NCBI GenBank assembly: GCA_902464595.1
Contig: CABQJX010000064.1
Location: 1 to 15,082 of the forward strand
DNA from: an uncultured Lachnoclostridium sp.
Lineage (GTDB): Bacteria > Bacillota > Clostridia > Lachnospirales > Lachnospiraceae
DNA length: 15,082 bases
Direction: 5' to 3'
Shown: one piece after another, positions 6,872 through 14,053 of the stretch
Numbering within the stretch: the first letter of the stretch is position 1
How the letters are laid out: every line of letters begins with the position of its first letter
The notes under the pieces: model-generated
What the model saw: the letters and a program-made list of their open reading frames with translations, nothing else
Told to the model about the DNA's origin: nothing
Databases searched by the model: none
Position numbers and translations under genes: made by a program

Positions 6872-8671
6872 ATGGTAAAGAGGACTTTTGGATGGATACA
6901 AAATCCCGGAGATCTGAAAAAATTAAAAAAAGTTGTTTCTATCTTTCAGCCGGGATCAGCTGTAAATTTATGGTTGATTCAATCCAGACTGCCTCTTTTG
7001 CTTCGGTATGCCCTTATCAGCCATGATAATTATGATCGTTTTGTGTTGGAATTAAGTAAGCCGTTCATTGATATTGCTTATTCATTGCTAAAAGGAAAGG
7101 GAGCCGGATCCTCCGGCCGTAAAGAGGCAATCTGTACAGGTATCGTTCCGGCAGTCATTGATGCACAGCAAAGCAAAACGTATACAGATGGAGAAGGAAA
7201 TTCTATCATGATCAAAAAGCCCTATACGGATGACTGGTCGGCAGAAGGCTACTTGCGATGGGGTATTTCCTGCGGGCTTATGGAATATGTAAAGGATACG
7301 GACTCATGCAGGATTACGGAGTTAGGCATGCAGCTTGCAAATTCAAGAGATGATTCGGCAGAGGAGAGAGAAGCTTTCATGAGGGCATTGCTTTCATATC
7401 CTCCGGTTATCAGAATATTATCACTTCTTGAGAAAAAGGATAATCAGACGAAGTTTGAGCTGGGGAGTCAATTAGGGTTCAAAGGTGAAATGGGATTCAC
7501 ATCAATACCTCAGGAAATATATATATGTGATTACTGCGAGGCTGAAACGCCTGCAAGAAAAAGCCTTGTCAGAAGCAACGATGAGGGGGATTCTGATAAA
7601 TATGCCCGTGGAATTGCAAGCTGGTGTACTCAAATGGGGTGGGTGGAATCCTCAAGAAAAAAGGTTACAGAATCATATCGGGGCCATTCTTATACGGCAG
7701 ATTTGCAAACCTATTCGATTACAAGAGCAGGTGAGCGTGCTCTTATAAAAGCGAGGGGAAATTCCAGCAATCCCCGCCTGTCTAAAATTTTAATGTTTGA
7801 AATGCTTGCTTCCAACAAAGCTCATGGCGCAGATTATCTCAGGTATCAAAGGGCTTGCCTTGTAAAGGCGTTTTCAAAGACAGAGAAAACTCTTGAGCAG
7901 CTTCAAAATGCACTAAAAGGGTATGATCTGGAAGTTGATGTGGCTTCCATCAGAGATCATATTGACGGCTTACAGTCCATTGGAATTGATATTTCGGTAA
8001 ATGGAAATAAATACAGGCTTTTAGATAAAATTGAACGGTTAGAAATACCTTCCCGTTCCGCTTGTGTGAAGGATGAGGTTAATGATATTATTGATAGGGT
8101 TCGCAAAAAACTTGCTCACCTGGATCATAAGTATCTTGCTCTTATTGATCTTGCTTATAGTGATGCTTCCTCCAGGACAAAGAAAAATGCAGATGCTCGT
8201 GAATTTGAAATACAAACAGCCAATCTTTTCTCCAAAGAACTTTCATTTGAAGCAATGCGGCTGGGAGATTCAAAGCGTCCGGATGTAATCATATCCTATG
8301 ATAGGAATGGAACGATAATAGATAATAAGTCTTATAAAGGCGGCTTTAATATAAACCGTACCTGTGCAGATGAAATGAGCAGATACATTAATGAAAATAT
8401 CAAACGTTCAGCAATTTTAAACCCCAATAAGTGGTGGGAAAGCTTTAATCCGAGAGTTTCTGACTATACGTTTCTTTTTGTTACTTCCTATCTGCGGGGA
8501 GAATTTGAAAAACAATTGAATTACATATCTGCTGCCAATTCCGGAATAAAAGGTGCAGCCATAAGTATTGAAAATCTTTTATATTTTGCAGAGGGAATAA
8601 AAAGCGGAAAGTACGTACCATTTGATTTTTATAACAATTTTCATAATAAAGAAATGATCTACGGTGTTTAA
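6872..8671 (+). CDS. FokI-like type IIS restriction endonuclease
   Basis: A 599-residue protein that resembles FokI (579 residues) from end to end. Near the N-terminus, TFGWIQNPG (residues 5-13) corresponds to FokI TFGWVQNPG, which lies in the DNA-recognition domain, and DDWSAEGYLRWG (120-131), LSYPPVIRILSLLE (174-187) and GEMGFTSIP (205-213) also match. The C-terminal cleavage domain begins around 395-410. Its PD-(D/E)XK site is RPD471 with D484-N-K486, followed by ADEMSRYINEN (499-509) and LNPNKWW (516-522). It would bind an asymmetric site and, after dimerising through the cleavage domain, cut at a fixed distance. A GGATG site is inferred from homology and not proven. GGGGAGGGG around 6856-6864 supports the ATG. 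It is last in the operon, after both methyltransferases, as expected for safe expression. Confidence 0.93.
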   Translation: MVKRTFGWIQNPGDLKKLKKVVSIFQPGSAVNLWLIQSRLPLLLRYALISHDNYDRFVLELSKPFIDIAYSLLKGKGAGSSGRKEAICTGIVPAVIDAQQSKTYTDGEGNSIMIKKPYTDDWSAEGYLRWGISCGLMEYVKDTDSCRITELGMQLANSRDDSAEEREAFMRALLSYPPVIRILSLLEKKDNQTKFELGSQLGFKGEMGFTSIPQEIYICDYCEAETPARKSLVRSNDEGDSDKYARGIASWCTQMGWVESSRKKVTESYRGHSYTADLQTYSITRAGERALIKARGNSSNPRLSKILMFEMLASNKAHGADYLRYQRACLVKAFSKTEKTLEQLQNALKGYDLEVDVASIRDHIDGLQSIGIDISVNGNKYRLLDKIERLEIPSRSACVKDEVNDIIDRVRKKLAHLDHKYLALIDLAYSDASSRTKKNADAREFEIQTANLFSKELSFEAMRLGDSKRPDVIISYDRNGTIIDNKSYKGGFNINRTCADEMSRYINENIKRSAILNPNKWWESFNPRVSDYTFLFVTSYLRGEFEKQLNYISAANSGIKGAAISIENLLYFAEGIKSGKYVPFDFYNNFHNKEMIYGV

Positions 8672-8712
8672 AACCTTTTATTGATTGATGGATGGAAGAA
8701 AGGGGAACCAAT

Positions 8713-10164
8713 ATGAGCAAGGTGACAGTCTTACAGGCAGGGGCGCTGCTGCTGGCCGCTTTTTTAATGGGAGCGGAAGGAAATGGATCAGGGGCAGAAT
8801 GGTCTTTATTGCCCATGAATGTTTTGGCGGCTGAGGCAGAGGATCCCTCCTGCTTTGTATCCGGGACAAGAGTTAACGGGATTGGGATCGGCGGTCTGAA
8901 TGTAGATGAGGCCAAGGCAAGAATTGAGGGATTTTATGCAGGAGAATATAATCTGACCATACGGGAGCGCGGGGGGAAAGAAGAAAGCATTTCGGGAAAG
9001 GACATTGGTTATCAGGTCAAAGTGCCGGAAGGGCTGAAAGCCATACTGGATGCCCAGAATGCCGGAGGAAGAGTCTCTGGCCCGGATGCAGATAATACCC
9101 ACACAATGGTGATGGAGGCTTCCTACAGTGAGGAAAGCCTGGAACAGAGCATCCGGAAGCTGGCTCTCATCAGCGGTTCCGGGATCACAGTTACCTCCGA
9201 TGCACATGTATCCTCCTATGAGGAAGGAACTGATTTTTCCATCATTCCTGCCGTCCAGGGAAACAATGTAGATGAAGGGCGTACGATCCAGGTGATCCGG
9301 GAAGCGGTAGAGACCGGAAAGACAGAGGTGGATGTAGATCTGACAGGCTGCTATTATGAGGTCAAAATATGGGAAAGCGATGAATCCCTTCAGTCCCTCT
9401 GCGAGGAGATGAACCGGTATCGCCATATGAAGGTAAGCTATGTGTTTGGGGAGGAGAGGGAAGAACTCACTGGGGAGCAGATCACTTCCTGGATCACGGG
9501 AAGCCAGGAGGGAAAAGCGGTTATTGATCCCCAAAAGGTTACAGATTTTGTGACAGCTCTGGCAGCAAAGCGGGATACAGCCGGGACGGCCCGGATCTTT
9601 CGTACCGCCCAGGGAGCAGAGGTTCCCCTTACAGGCCCTTATGGCTGGAAGATCGATGTGGCGGGGGAAGTGCAGGCTCTGACGGATCTGATCCAGGCAG
9701 GGCCTGTGGAAGGTGTTGTAGACCGGGAGCCGGTGTATGCCTTAAAGGCAGCCAGCCGCACAGCGCCTGACTGGGGAAGGACCTATGTGGAGGTGGATCT
9801 GGCAGGACAGCATGTTTATGCCTTTCAGGATGGGGTTCTGGTCTGGGAAGCGCCCTGCGTTACCGGAAACCTGTCAAAGAAGTATGACACGCCGGCTGGA
9901 ATTTACAGCCTGACCTACAAGGAAAAAGACCGGATCCTCCGGGGTGCAAAAAAAGCAGACGGAACCTACGAATATGAAAGCCATGTGGATTACTGGATGC
10001 CCTTTAACGGGGGGATCGGCCTTCACGACGCCCCCTGGAGAAGCAAGTTTGGGGGAGCAATCTATCAGACAAGCGGAAGCCACGGATGCATCAATCTGCC
10101 TCCGGCTCAGGTTCCGGCTCTCTATGATCTGGTATATAAGGGAATGCCGGTAATTTGTTATTAG
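8713..10164 (+). CDS. L,D-transpeptidase (YkuD) with N-terminal peptidoglycan-binding-like repeats
   Basis: A 483-residue exported enzyme. Residues 1-36 look like a signal peptide or anchor (MSKVTVLQAGALLLAAFLM). The middle region (about 45-340) resembles the PG_binding_4 type repeats often found in clostridial YkuD proteins, including VNGIGIGGLNVDEAKARIE near 49-67. The catalytic YkuD domain covers about 350-483, with H438 in GIGLHDAP and the active-site S456-H457-G458-C459 in SGSHGCINLP. It forms 3-3 cross-links or attaches proteins in peptidoglycan. The frame is open to an ATG at 8692, but GAAAGGGGA at 8697-8705 sits 7 bp before the ATG at 8713, so I use the latter. It begins 41 bp after the endonuclease stop with no promoter or terminator seen between, so it may be partly expressed by read-through from the restriction operon. 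Confidence 0.93.
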   Translation: MSKVTVLQAGALLLAAFLMGAEGNGSGAEWSLLPMNVLAAEAEDPSCFVSGTRVNGIGIGGLNVDEAKARIEGFYAGEYNLTIRERGGKEESISGKDIGYQVKVPEGLKAILDAQNAGGRVSGPDADNTHTMVMEASYSEESLEQSIRKLALISGSGITVTSDAHVSSYEEGTDFSIIPAVQGNNVDEGRTIQVIREAVETGKTEVDVDLTGCYYEVKIWESDESLQSLCEEMNRYRHMKVSYVFGEEREELTGEQITSWITGSQEGKAVIDPQKVTDFVTALAAKRDTAGTARIFRTAQGAEVPLTGPYGWKIDVAGEVQALTDLIQAGPVEGVVDREPVYALKAASRTAPDWGRTYVEVDLAGQHVYAFQDGVLVWEAPCVTGNLSKKYDTPAGIYSLTYKEKDRILRGAKKADGTYEYESHVDYWMPFNGGIGLHDAPWRSKFGGAIYQTSGSHGCINLPPAQVPALYDLVYKGMPVICY

Positions 10165-10211
10165 ATGATCTTCCATCACGAAGCCGCCTCTTGCCATCTC
10201 TTGTATAAAAT

Positions 10212-10246
10212 GCATGCTGATTTTTAAAAATCATGCTTTATTTTCT
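10212..10246 (+). terminator. Weak terminator-like palindrome after the L,D-transpeptidase gene
   Basis: TGATTTTTAAAAATCA (10218-10233) is a perfect 16-nt palindrome, flanked by GCATGC on the left and TGC on the right, followed by TTTATTTTCT. The hairpin is AT-only at its tip and imperfect at its base, so it is at best a weak terminator ahead of the stronger one at 10280. Confidence 0.3.
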
Positions 10247-10279
10247 ACTTGCAAAAAAGGAAAGAAGCGAGTAAATTGT

Positions 10280-10336
10280 AACTGCCCAGACATAGGAAGG
10301 AAGTATGCCTGGGCAGTTATTGTTGTTTTATTTTGT
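10280..10336 (+). terminator. Strong rho-independent terminator upstream of the MATE gene
   Basis: AACTGCCCAG (10280-10289) pairs perfectly with CTGGGCAGTT (10309-10318). After one A/C mismatch, CATA (10291-10294) pairs with TATG (10304-10307) around a 9-nt purine loop. The tail is ATTGTTGTTTTATTTTGT. It ends the L,D-transpeptidase transcript. Confidence 0.88.
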
Positions 10337-10351
10337 CCCCGGAAGTATAAA
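10323..10351 (+). promoter_or_regulatory. Predicted promoter of the MATE gene, overlapping the terminator tail
   Basis: TTGTTT (10323-10328), a 17-bp spacer and TATAAA (10346-10351). The -35 lies within the T-rich tail of the preceding terminator, so the end of one unit and the start of the next share sequence. Confidence 0.5.
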
Positions 10352-10395
10352 AAAGGGGATCGTATCATTCAATTCAAAAAAGGAAGATGGAAGTC

Positions 10396-11775
10396 ATGGC
10401 AGGAAACGCTGAGAAAGATATGACACAGGGCTCCCCTGTGAAACTGATTGTTGGATTTTTTATTCCTATGCTGTGCGGCCTGTTGTTTCAGCAGCTGTAT
10501 AACATGGCAGATACGATCATTGTGGGAAAATGCCTGGGGGTAACGGCCTTGGCGGCGGTAGGTTCCACAGGCTCCATTAATTTTATGATCATAGGCTTCT
10601 GTCTGGGAGTATGCAGCGGCTTTGCCATTCCGGTGGCTCAGAAATTTGGAGAAAAAAACGAACCGGCCCTTAGACGTTTTGTGGCCAACAGCGCCTGGCT
10701 GTCTGTGATTTTTTCGGTAGTAATGACGGCAGCTGTCTGTCTCCTTTGCTATGATATTCTGGAGCTTATGCAGACGCCCGCAGATATTATTGACGGCGCT
10801 TACAAATATATTTTTGTTGTATTTTTAGGAATACCGGCTACTTATCTTTATAATCTGCTGTCCTGTACCATGCGTTCACTGGGGGACAGCACAACGCCTC
10901 TGGTATTTTTGGTGTTCTCTTCTGTCCTTAATGTAGCCCTGGATTTTTTTACGATTTTAGTGCTCCACATGGGAGTGGAGGGAGCAGCTTGGGCCACCAT
11001 TACAGCGCAGGCGGTATCCGGCCTTCTCTGCCTCTTTTATATGAAAAGAAAATTTGTGATCCTGAAAATGAGCAGAGAGGAATGGAAGCCTGACCGGCAT
11101 TACATGAAGATCCTCTGCAATATGGGAATCCCTATGGGATTGCAGTATTCGATTACCGCCATCGGCAGCGTGATCCTTCAGACAGCGGTCAATTCCCTTG
11201 GTTCTATGGCAGTGGCGGCAGTCACCGCGGGGACAAAAATCAGTATGTTTTTCTGCTGTCCCTTTGACGCTCTTGGTGCAACCATGGCCACCTATGGGGG
11301 CCAGAATGTGGGAGCGAAAAAATTGGACCGCATCCATCAGGGGGTGAAGATAGGCTCCATTCTGGGCTGCATTTATTCAGCCCTTGCCCTCGGTGTGCTG
11401 TGGATATTTGGGGATGCCATTACTTATCTGTTTGTGGACAGCAGCGAGGCAGAGATCATTGCCAATACCCGCTCCTTTTTGATCGCCAACGGAGTCCTGT
11501 TTATCCCTCTGGTTTTTGTGAATGTGATACGGTTTATGATCCAGGGGCTGGGGTATTCAAAGCTGGCAGTGATCGCAGGTGTCTGCGAGATGACAGCCCG
11601 CTCTGTCGTGGGATTTTGCTTCGTGCCTGTATTTGGGTATGGGGCTGTCTGCTTTGCCAATCCGGTGGCCTGGATCGCAGCGGATCTGTTCCTCATTCCC
11701 GCCTACTTTTATGTAATGAAAAGCCTGGAACGGCTGTTTGGCCAGAATCAGCGCTTCCAGGGAAGAACCGGCTGA
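10396..11775 (+). CDS. MATE family multidrug/Na+ efflux transporter
   Basis: A 459-residue integral membrane protein with about 12 predicted helices in two similar halves, the normal size for MATE proteins. Family features are IPMLCGLLFQQLYNMADTII (about 23-42) in helix 1, MQTPADI in the loop after helix 4, SCTMRSLGDSTTPL in the middle of the first half, and the second-half counterparts NMGIPMGLQYSI and FMIQGLGYSKLAV. It exports cationic drugs or other compounds using Na+ or H+ gradients; the substrate is not predictable. Two in-frame ATGs exist, at 10387 and 10396. AAAGGAAG abuts the first, leaving it no spacer, so I chose 10396. The 3' end overlaps the convergent regulator gene by 28 bp with no terminator between. 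Confidence 0.92.
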   Translation: MAGNAEKDMTQGSPVKLIVGFFIPMLCGLLFQQLYNMADTIIVGKCLGVTALAAVGSTGSINFMIIGFCLGVCSGFAIPVAQKFGEKNEPALRRFVANSAWLSVIFSVVMTAAVCLLCYDILELMQTPADIIDGAYKYIFVVFLGIPATYLYNLLSCTMRSLGDSTTPLVFLVFSSVLNVALDFFTILVLHMGVEGAAWATITAQAVSGLLCLFYMKRKFVILKMSREEWKPDRHYMKILCNMGIPMGLQYSITAIGSVILQTAVNSLGSMAVAAVTAGTKISMFFCCPFDALGATMATYGGQNVGAKKLDRIHQGVKIGSILGCIYSALALGVLWIFGDAITYLFVDSSEAEIIANTRSFLIANGVLFIPLVFVNVIRFMIQGLGYSKLAVIAGVCEMTARSVVGFCFVPVFGYGAVCFANPVAWIAADLFLIPAYFYVMKSLERLFGQNQRFQGRTG

Positions 11776-12962
11776 AGACGGTAGTTTACGACCAGATCCT
11801 TACGGCTGTACATTTTATGGAAATTGGACAGGATCCGTTTCATGACCATCTCACCCAGTTCTACAGTCACAGTGGGAAGGAGGATAATGTACTGGCTGAC
11901 GCTGTAGCGTGTATATACATCGCTGCACCGCAGGGAGGTGCGGATCGCATTGTTTAAATGATCCATGGCTTTTGAAAGCACTGGATTTTTGGGAGTTTTG
12001 TCATTCAGGCCGCTGAGGGTCAAAAGGCACAGGTAAATGGAATCGCCGGTCCGTTCAATGGAACGCCGCTCCAGCTGGAACAGATCCCGGAATACCGGAT
12101 ATTCACAGTAAAAAGCTCCCCCGGAGGCCTCCTCTCTCAGGGTTTCCTGGATCACATCCAGATTGGTAGCCACGTTCTGTTCGCTGTCCTGTATCAGTTT
12201 ATAAAGATCCTTAAACCGCTGGGAGGGAGAGATGGAAAATTCATTGTAGAACAGATCTGTCGTATGGTTGTACTGTTCAATGGCCTGGCTGATATGGCCG
12301 TCCTTATAGAGGGCGTAAACCAGATGATAGTAAAATTCCTCGTCAAAGGGCTCAATGGAAATAGCGTTTTGGCAGATCGAGGTGATCCGGCTGTAGTCTT
12401 CCCTCTCAGTCAGAAGTTCAATGGTTTTGTAAACAAGCTTTTGGTAGAGAGAGTGATAATAGGCGCTGGTGGGGATAACCCATGATTCATATTCTGAATT
12501 TGGAAGGAAATCCCCCTTGTATAATGTAAGCCCCTCCAGGCATAACTCCAGAATGTCTTCATTTGGGTTGGCCTGGCTGAGCACGCGGCTGCAGATTTCC
12601 TCAAACTGATCGGCATCCAGAACCGTTTCATATTCTTTGGTCCAGCCATAGGAACCCTGCTGCTGGACTAAGAGCTTCTGAGGGGAAATACCCAGGGGCT
12701 CTAAAAGCCTGCGGCTGCGGAACATCAGCGTTTTTAAAGCACCGTTTGGATTGGCTCCCGTATCATCCATCCATATGGTGCTGATCAGCTCACTGGGGCT
12801 GATGGCCTTTTTTTGAAATACGATCAGATATTTTAAGAGCCGCCAGGGCTTTTTGGATTGATTACTCTGGTCGCTGACTTCCTTTTCGCCGATACGAATG
12901 GAAAATTCCCCCAGAGTTTGTACATAAATTTTGGGTTTGTTTTCCACAGTGGATTCCTTCAT
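11748..12962 (-). CDS. BTAD (SARP-like) transcriptional regulator with degenerate GGDEF-like C-terminus
   Basis: A 404-residue regulator. Residues 11-108 form an OmpR-type winged helix (KIYVQTLGEFSIRIG, then KPWRLLKYLIVFQKKAIS, then NGALKTLMFRSRRLLEPLG). Residues 115-260 are a bacterial transcriptional activator domain of TPR-like helices (DADQFEEIC, LYKGDFLP, EPFDEEFYYHLVYALYKDG). Residues about 283-395 resemble a GGDEF domain: LRCSDVYTRYSVSQYIILLP (344-363) aligns with the usual LRxSDxxARYGGDEFxxLLP, but GGDEF is replaced by SVSQY, so diguanylate cyclase activity is not expected and a sensing or dimerising role is more likely. AAGGAG is 8 bp upstream of the ATG. It is divergent from the three-repeat protein and sortase genes and may control them. 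No effector can be read from the sequence. Confidence 0.88.
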   Translation of the reverse strand: MKESTVENKPKIYVQTLGEFSIRIGEKEVSDQSNQSKKPWRLLKYLIVFQKKAISPSELISTIWMDDTGANPNGALKTLMFRSRRLLEPLGISPQKLLVQQQGSYGWTKEYETVLDADQFEEICSRVLSQANPNEDILELCLEGLTLYKGDFLPNSEYESWVIPTSAYYHSLYQKLVYKTIELLTEREDYSRITSICQNAISIEPFDEEFYYHLVYALYKDGHISQAIEQYNHTTDLFYNEFSISPSQRFKDLYKLIQDSEQNVATNLDVIQETLREEASGGAFYCEYPVFRDLFQLERRSIERTGDSIYLCLLTLSGLNDKTPKNPVLSKAMDHLNNAIRTSLRCSDVYTRYSVSQYIILLPTVTVELGEMVMKRILSNFHKMYSRKDLVVNYRLQPVLPWKR

Positions 12963-13000
12963 GTTCCATCTCCTTCTCCATAATATAACAACTTGATATA

Positions 13001-13029
13001 AGTATACTAATCACGCCATTTATTGTCTA
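13001..13029 (-). promoter_or_regulatory. Predicted promoter of the BTAD regulator gene
   Basis: Read on the minus strand: TAGACA (rc of 13024-13029), a 17-bp spacer and TATACT (rc of 13001-13006). Five of six positions match at both elements. The transcript would have a leader of about 33 nt containing the AAGGAG. Confidence 0.6.
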
Positions 13030-13073
13030 GCTTTTAGGGGCGAAAAATAGAAAATATTGCAAAATGTTTATTT

Positions 13074-13106
13074 TGTAACCAAAATGTAACCGGATTCGTT
13101 TATAAT
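13074..13106 (+). promoter_or_regulatory. Promoter with SARP/OmpR-type direct repeats ahead of the three-repeat protein gene
   Basis: A perfect TATAAT lies at 13101-13106, but the matching -35 position reads ACCAAA, a poor sigma-A element, which suggests activator dependence. Over that position lie two identical heptamers, TGTAACC at 13074-13080 and 13085-13091, with an 11-bp period and 9 bp between the second copy and the -10. A looser TGTTTAT at 13065-13071 may be a third, out-of-phase copy. SARP and OmpR-family winged-helix proteins typically bind heptamer repeats with 11-bp spacing just upstream of the -10. Binding by the divergent BTAD regulator is inference. Confidence 0.55.
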
Positions 13107-13150
13107 AGAGAGGACTGAATGGACTATTTTGAGAAAGAGCAGGTGAAACC

Positions 13151-14017
13151 ATGTCTATTTCAAGAGCGGGAGCGTTACCTAATTCCTACAAATATATAAA
13201 ATTGGCGATTGACAGCTTTGAACACCGGCATCTGCAGGGGCGGATCTATCATGACAGCTTTGAAGAAGGGGTAGCTTTCCACTGCATTTCTGAAATGGCA
13301 ATCTGCCTGGAACGGCTGTTCGACACCATGCGGTATCCCATGAAGAGCGTAGAACATAGAAGCTTTAACCCAAAGGAGTCAGTCTCGTTTCCTATATCTG
13401 AGATAAAGGGCGCAGAAGCGGTCTGCGGGAAGCTGGCCGAATATACGCTTCAGGTGAAATACCGGTTCCATTCTACCTGGCAGGGGAAGATAAAGAATAT
13501 GAGAACCGGGGAAATATTTGATTTCCGCAGCTTTTTAGAGCTGATGGGATATTTTGAGCGTTCCTTAGGAGGCAAGGTGGAGGAATCCCCCTATGGTTTA
13601 GGCAAGCGCATGTGCGAGGTTACGGTACGGGAATATGACCGCTGTCTGATGGGGGGAGATGTATCTCATCCGGCGGTACGGGATCGTATTGTTTTTAAGG
13701 GGGCATTTGACCTCAAAGAAGAAATCGGGCATTTTCTCCTTCCTCTCCCAGAGGGGACAGAGAGGGAGAAGCTGATCATTCCCCGGAGCGTTTTGGTCCA
13801 GAGCAGTGCCTTTGGCAATATGACCTTTGTGATCCGTGTACTTTTCAGGCGCAATGCTACCTGGCAGGGAACCATCAGCTGGAAGGAAAAGCGAAAACAG
13901 GTCAGCTTCCGCAGCTTCTTGGAGCTTTTGTTCCTCATGGAGGAGGCGGCTGTCAGCGGAAATTGGGAGGAAGGATCCCACAGGGAAGCAGCAGGAAACG
14001 GAGCGGGACCGTTTTAA
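13151..14017 (+). CDS. Unrecognised protein made of three copies of a QGxI/FRSFLEL repeat
   Basis: A 288-residue, probably cytoplasmic protein: no signal peptide and no membrane segment. I do not recognise a named family, though motifs of the type TWQG...FRSFLEL occur in uncharacterised clostridial proteins as I recall. Three copies align without gaps: Q29-G-x-I32, then F43-H-C-I-S-E48-M, then E54; Q111-G-x-I114, then F125-R-S-F-L-E130-L, then E136; Q239-G-x-I242, then F253-R-S-F-L-E258-L, then E264. Each looks like a beta-hairpin followed by a helix. Copies 2 and 3 are closest (TWQG, FRSFLEL); copy 1 is diverged. The last 20 residues are polar, probably disordered. AGGTGA at 13141-13146 is a modest ribosome binding site. 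It is 36 bp from the sortase gene and shares its promoter. No function is assigned. Confidence 0.8.
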   Translation: MSISRAGALPNSYKYIKLAIDSFEHRHLQGRIYHDSFEEGVAFHCISEMAICLERLFDTMRYPMKSVEHRSFNPKESVSFPISEIKGAEAVCGKLAEYTLQVKYRFHSTWQGKIKNMRTGEIFDFRSFLELMGYFERSLGGKVEESPYGLGKRMCEVTVREYDRCLMGGDVSHPAVRDRIVFKGAFDLKEEIGHFLLPLPEGTEREKLIIPRSVLVQSSAFGNMTFVIRVLFRRNATWQGTISWKEKRKQVSFRSFLELLFLMEEAAVSGNWEEGSHREAAGNGAGPF

Positions 14018-14053
14018 AAGAAGACTGGAAGTATAAGGACAGAAAGGACATTT

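Larger units (their letters stand above)
4831..8712. other. AT-rich restriction-modification island between two chromosomal genes
   Basis: The cassette lies between the cyclophilin terminator and the L,D-transpeptidase gene. It is visibly richer in A and T than its surroundings: hand counts give 17 G/C of 60 at 5221-5280 against 32 of 60 at 9421-9480. Codons such as ATA, AAT and TTT are common in it. No integrase, transposase, inverted terminal repeats, tRNA or clear target duplication is visible at either edge, so insertion by homologous recombination at the flanks is as likely as a mobile element. Horizontal acquisition is inference from composition and gene content. Confidence 0.5.

Noticed and set aside
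6917..6931. A6 and A7 runs in codons 16-20 of the endonuclease as contingency tracts
   Set aside because: Runs this short are common in AT-rich genes, and LKKLKK is a plausible helix matching FokI at this position. There is no sign of an off-state allele.
8681..8696. TTGATTGATGGATGG as a target-site duplication at the right edge of the restriction cassette
   Set aside because: It is a simple short repeat with no matching copy seen at the left edge near 4831-4960.
10214..10423. Small plus-strand frame between the L,D-transpeptidase and MATE genes
   Set aside because: It spans a strong terminator hairpin and the MATE promoter, has no ribosome binding site and shows no recognisable motif.
11400..11957. 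185-residue plus-strand frame overlapping the MATE 3' end and the regulator
   Set aside because: It lies in alternative frames of two clearly supported genes and its composition is not protein-like.
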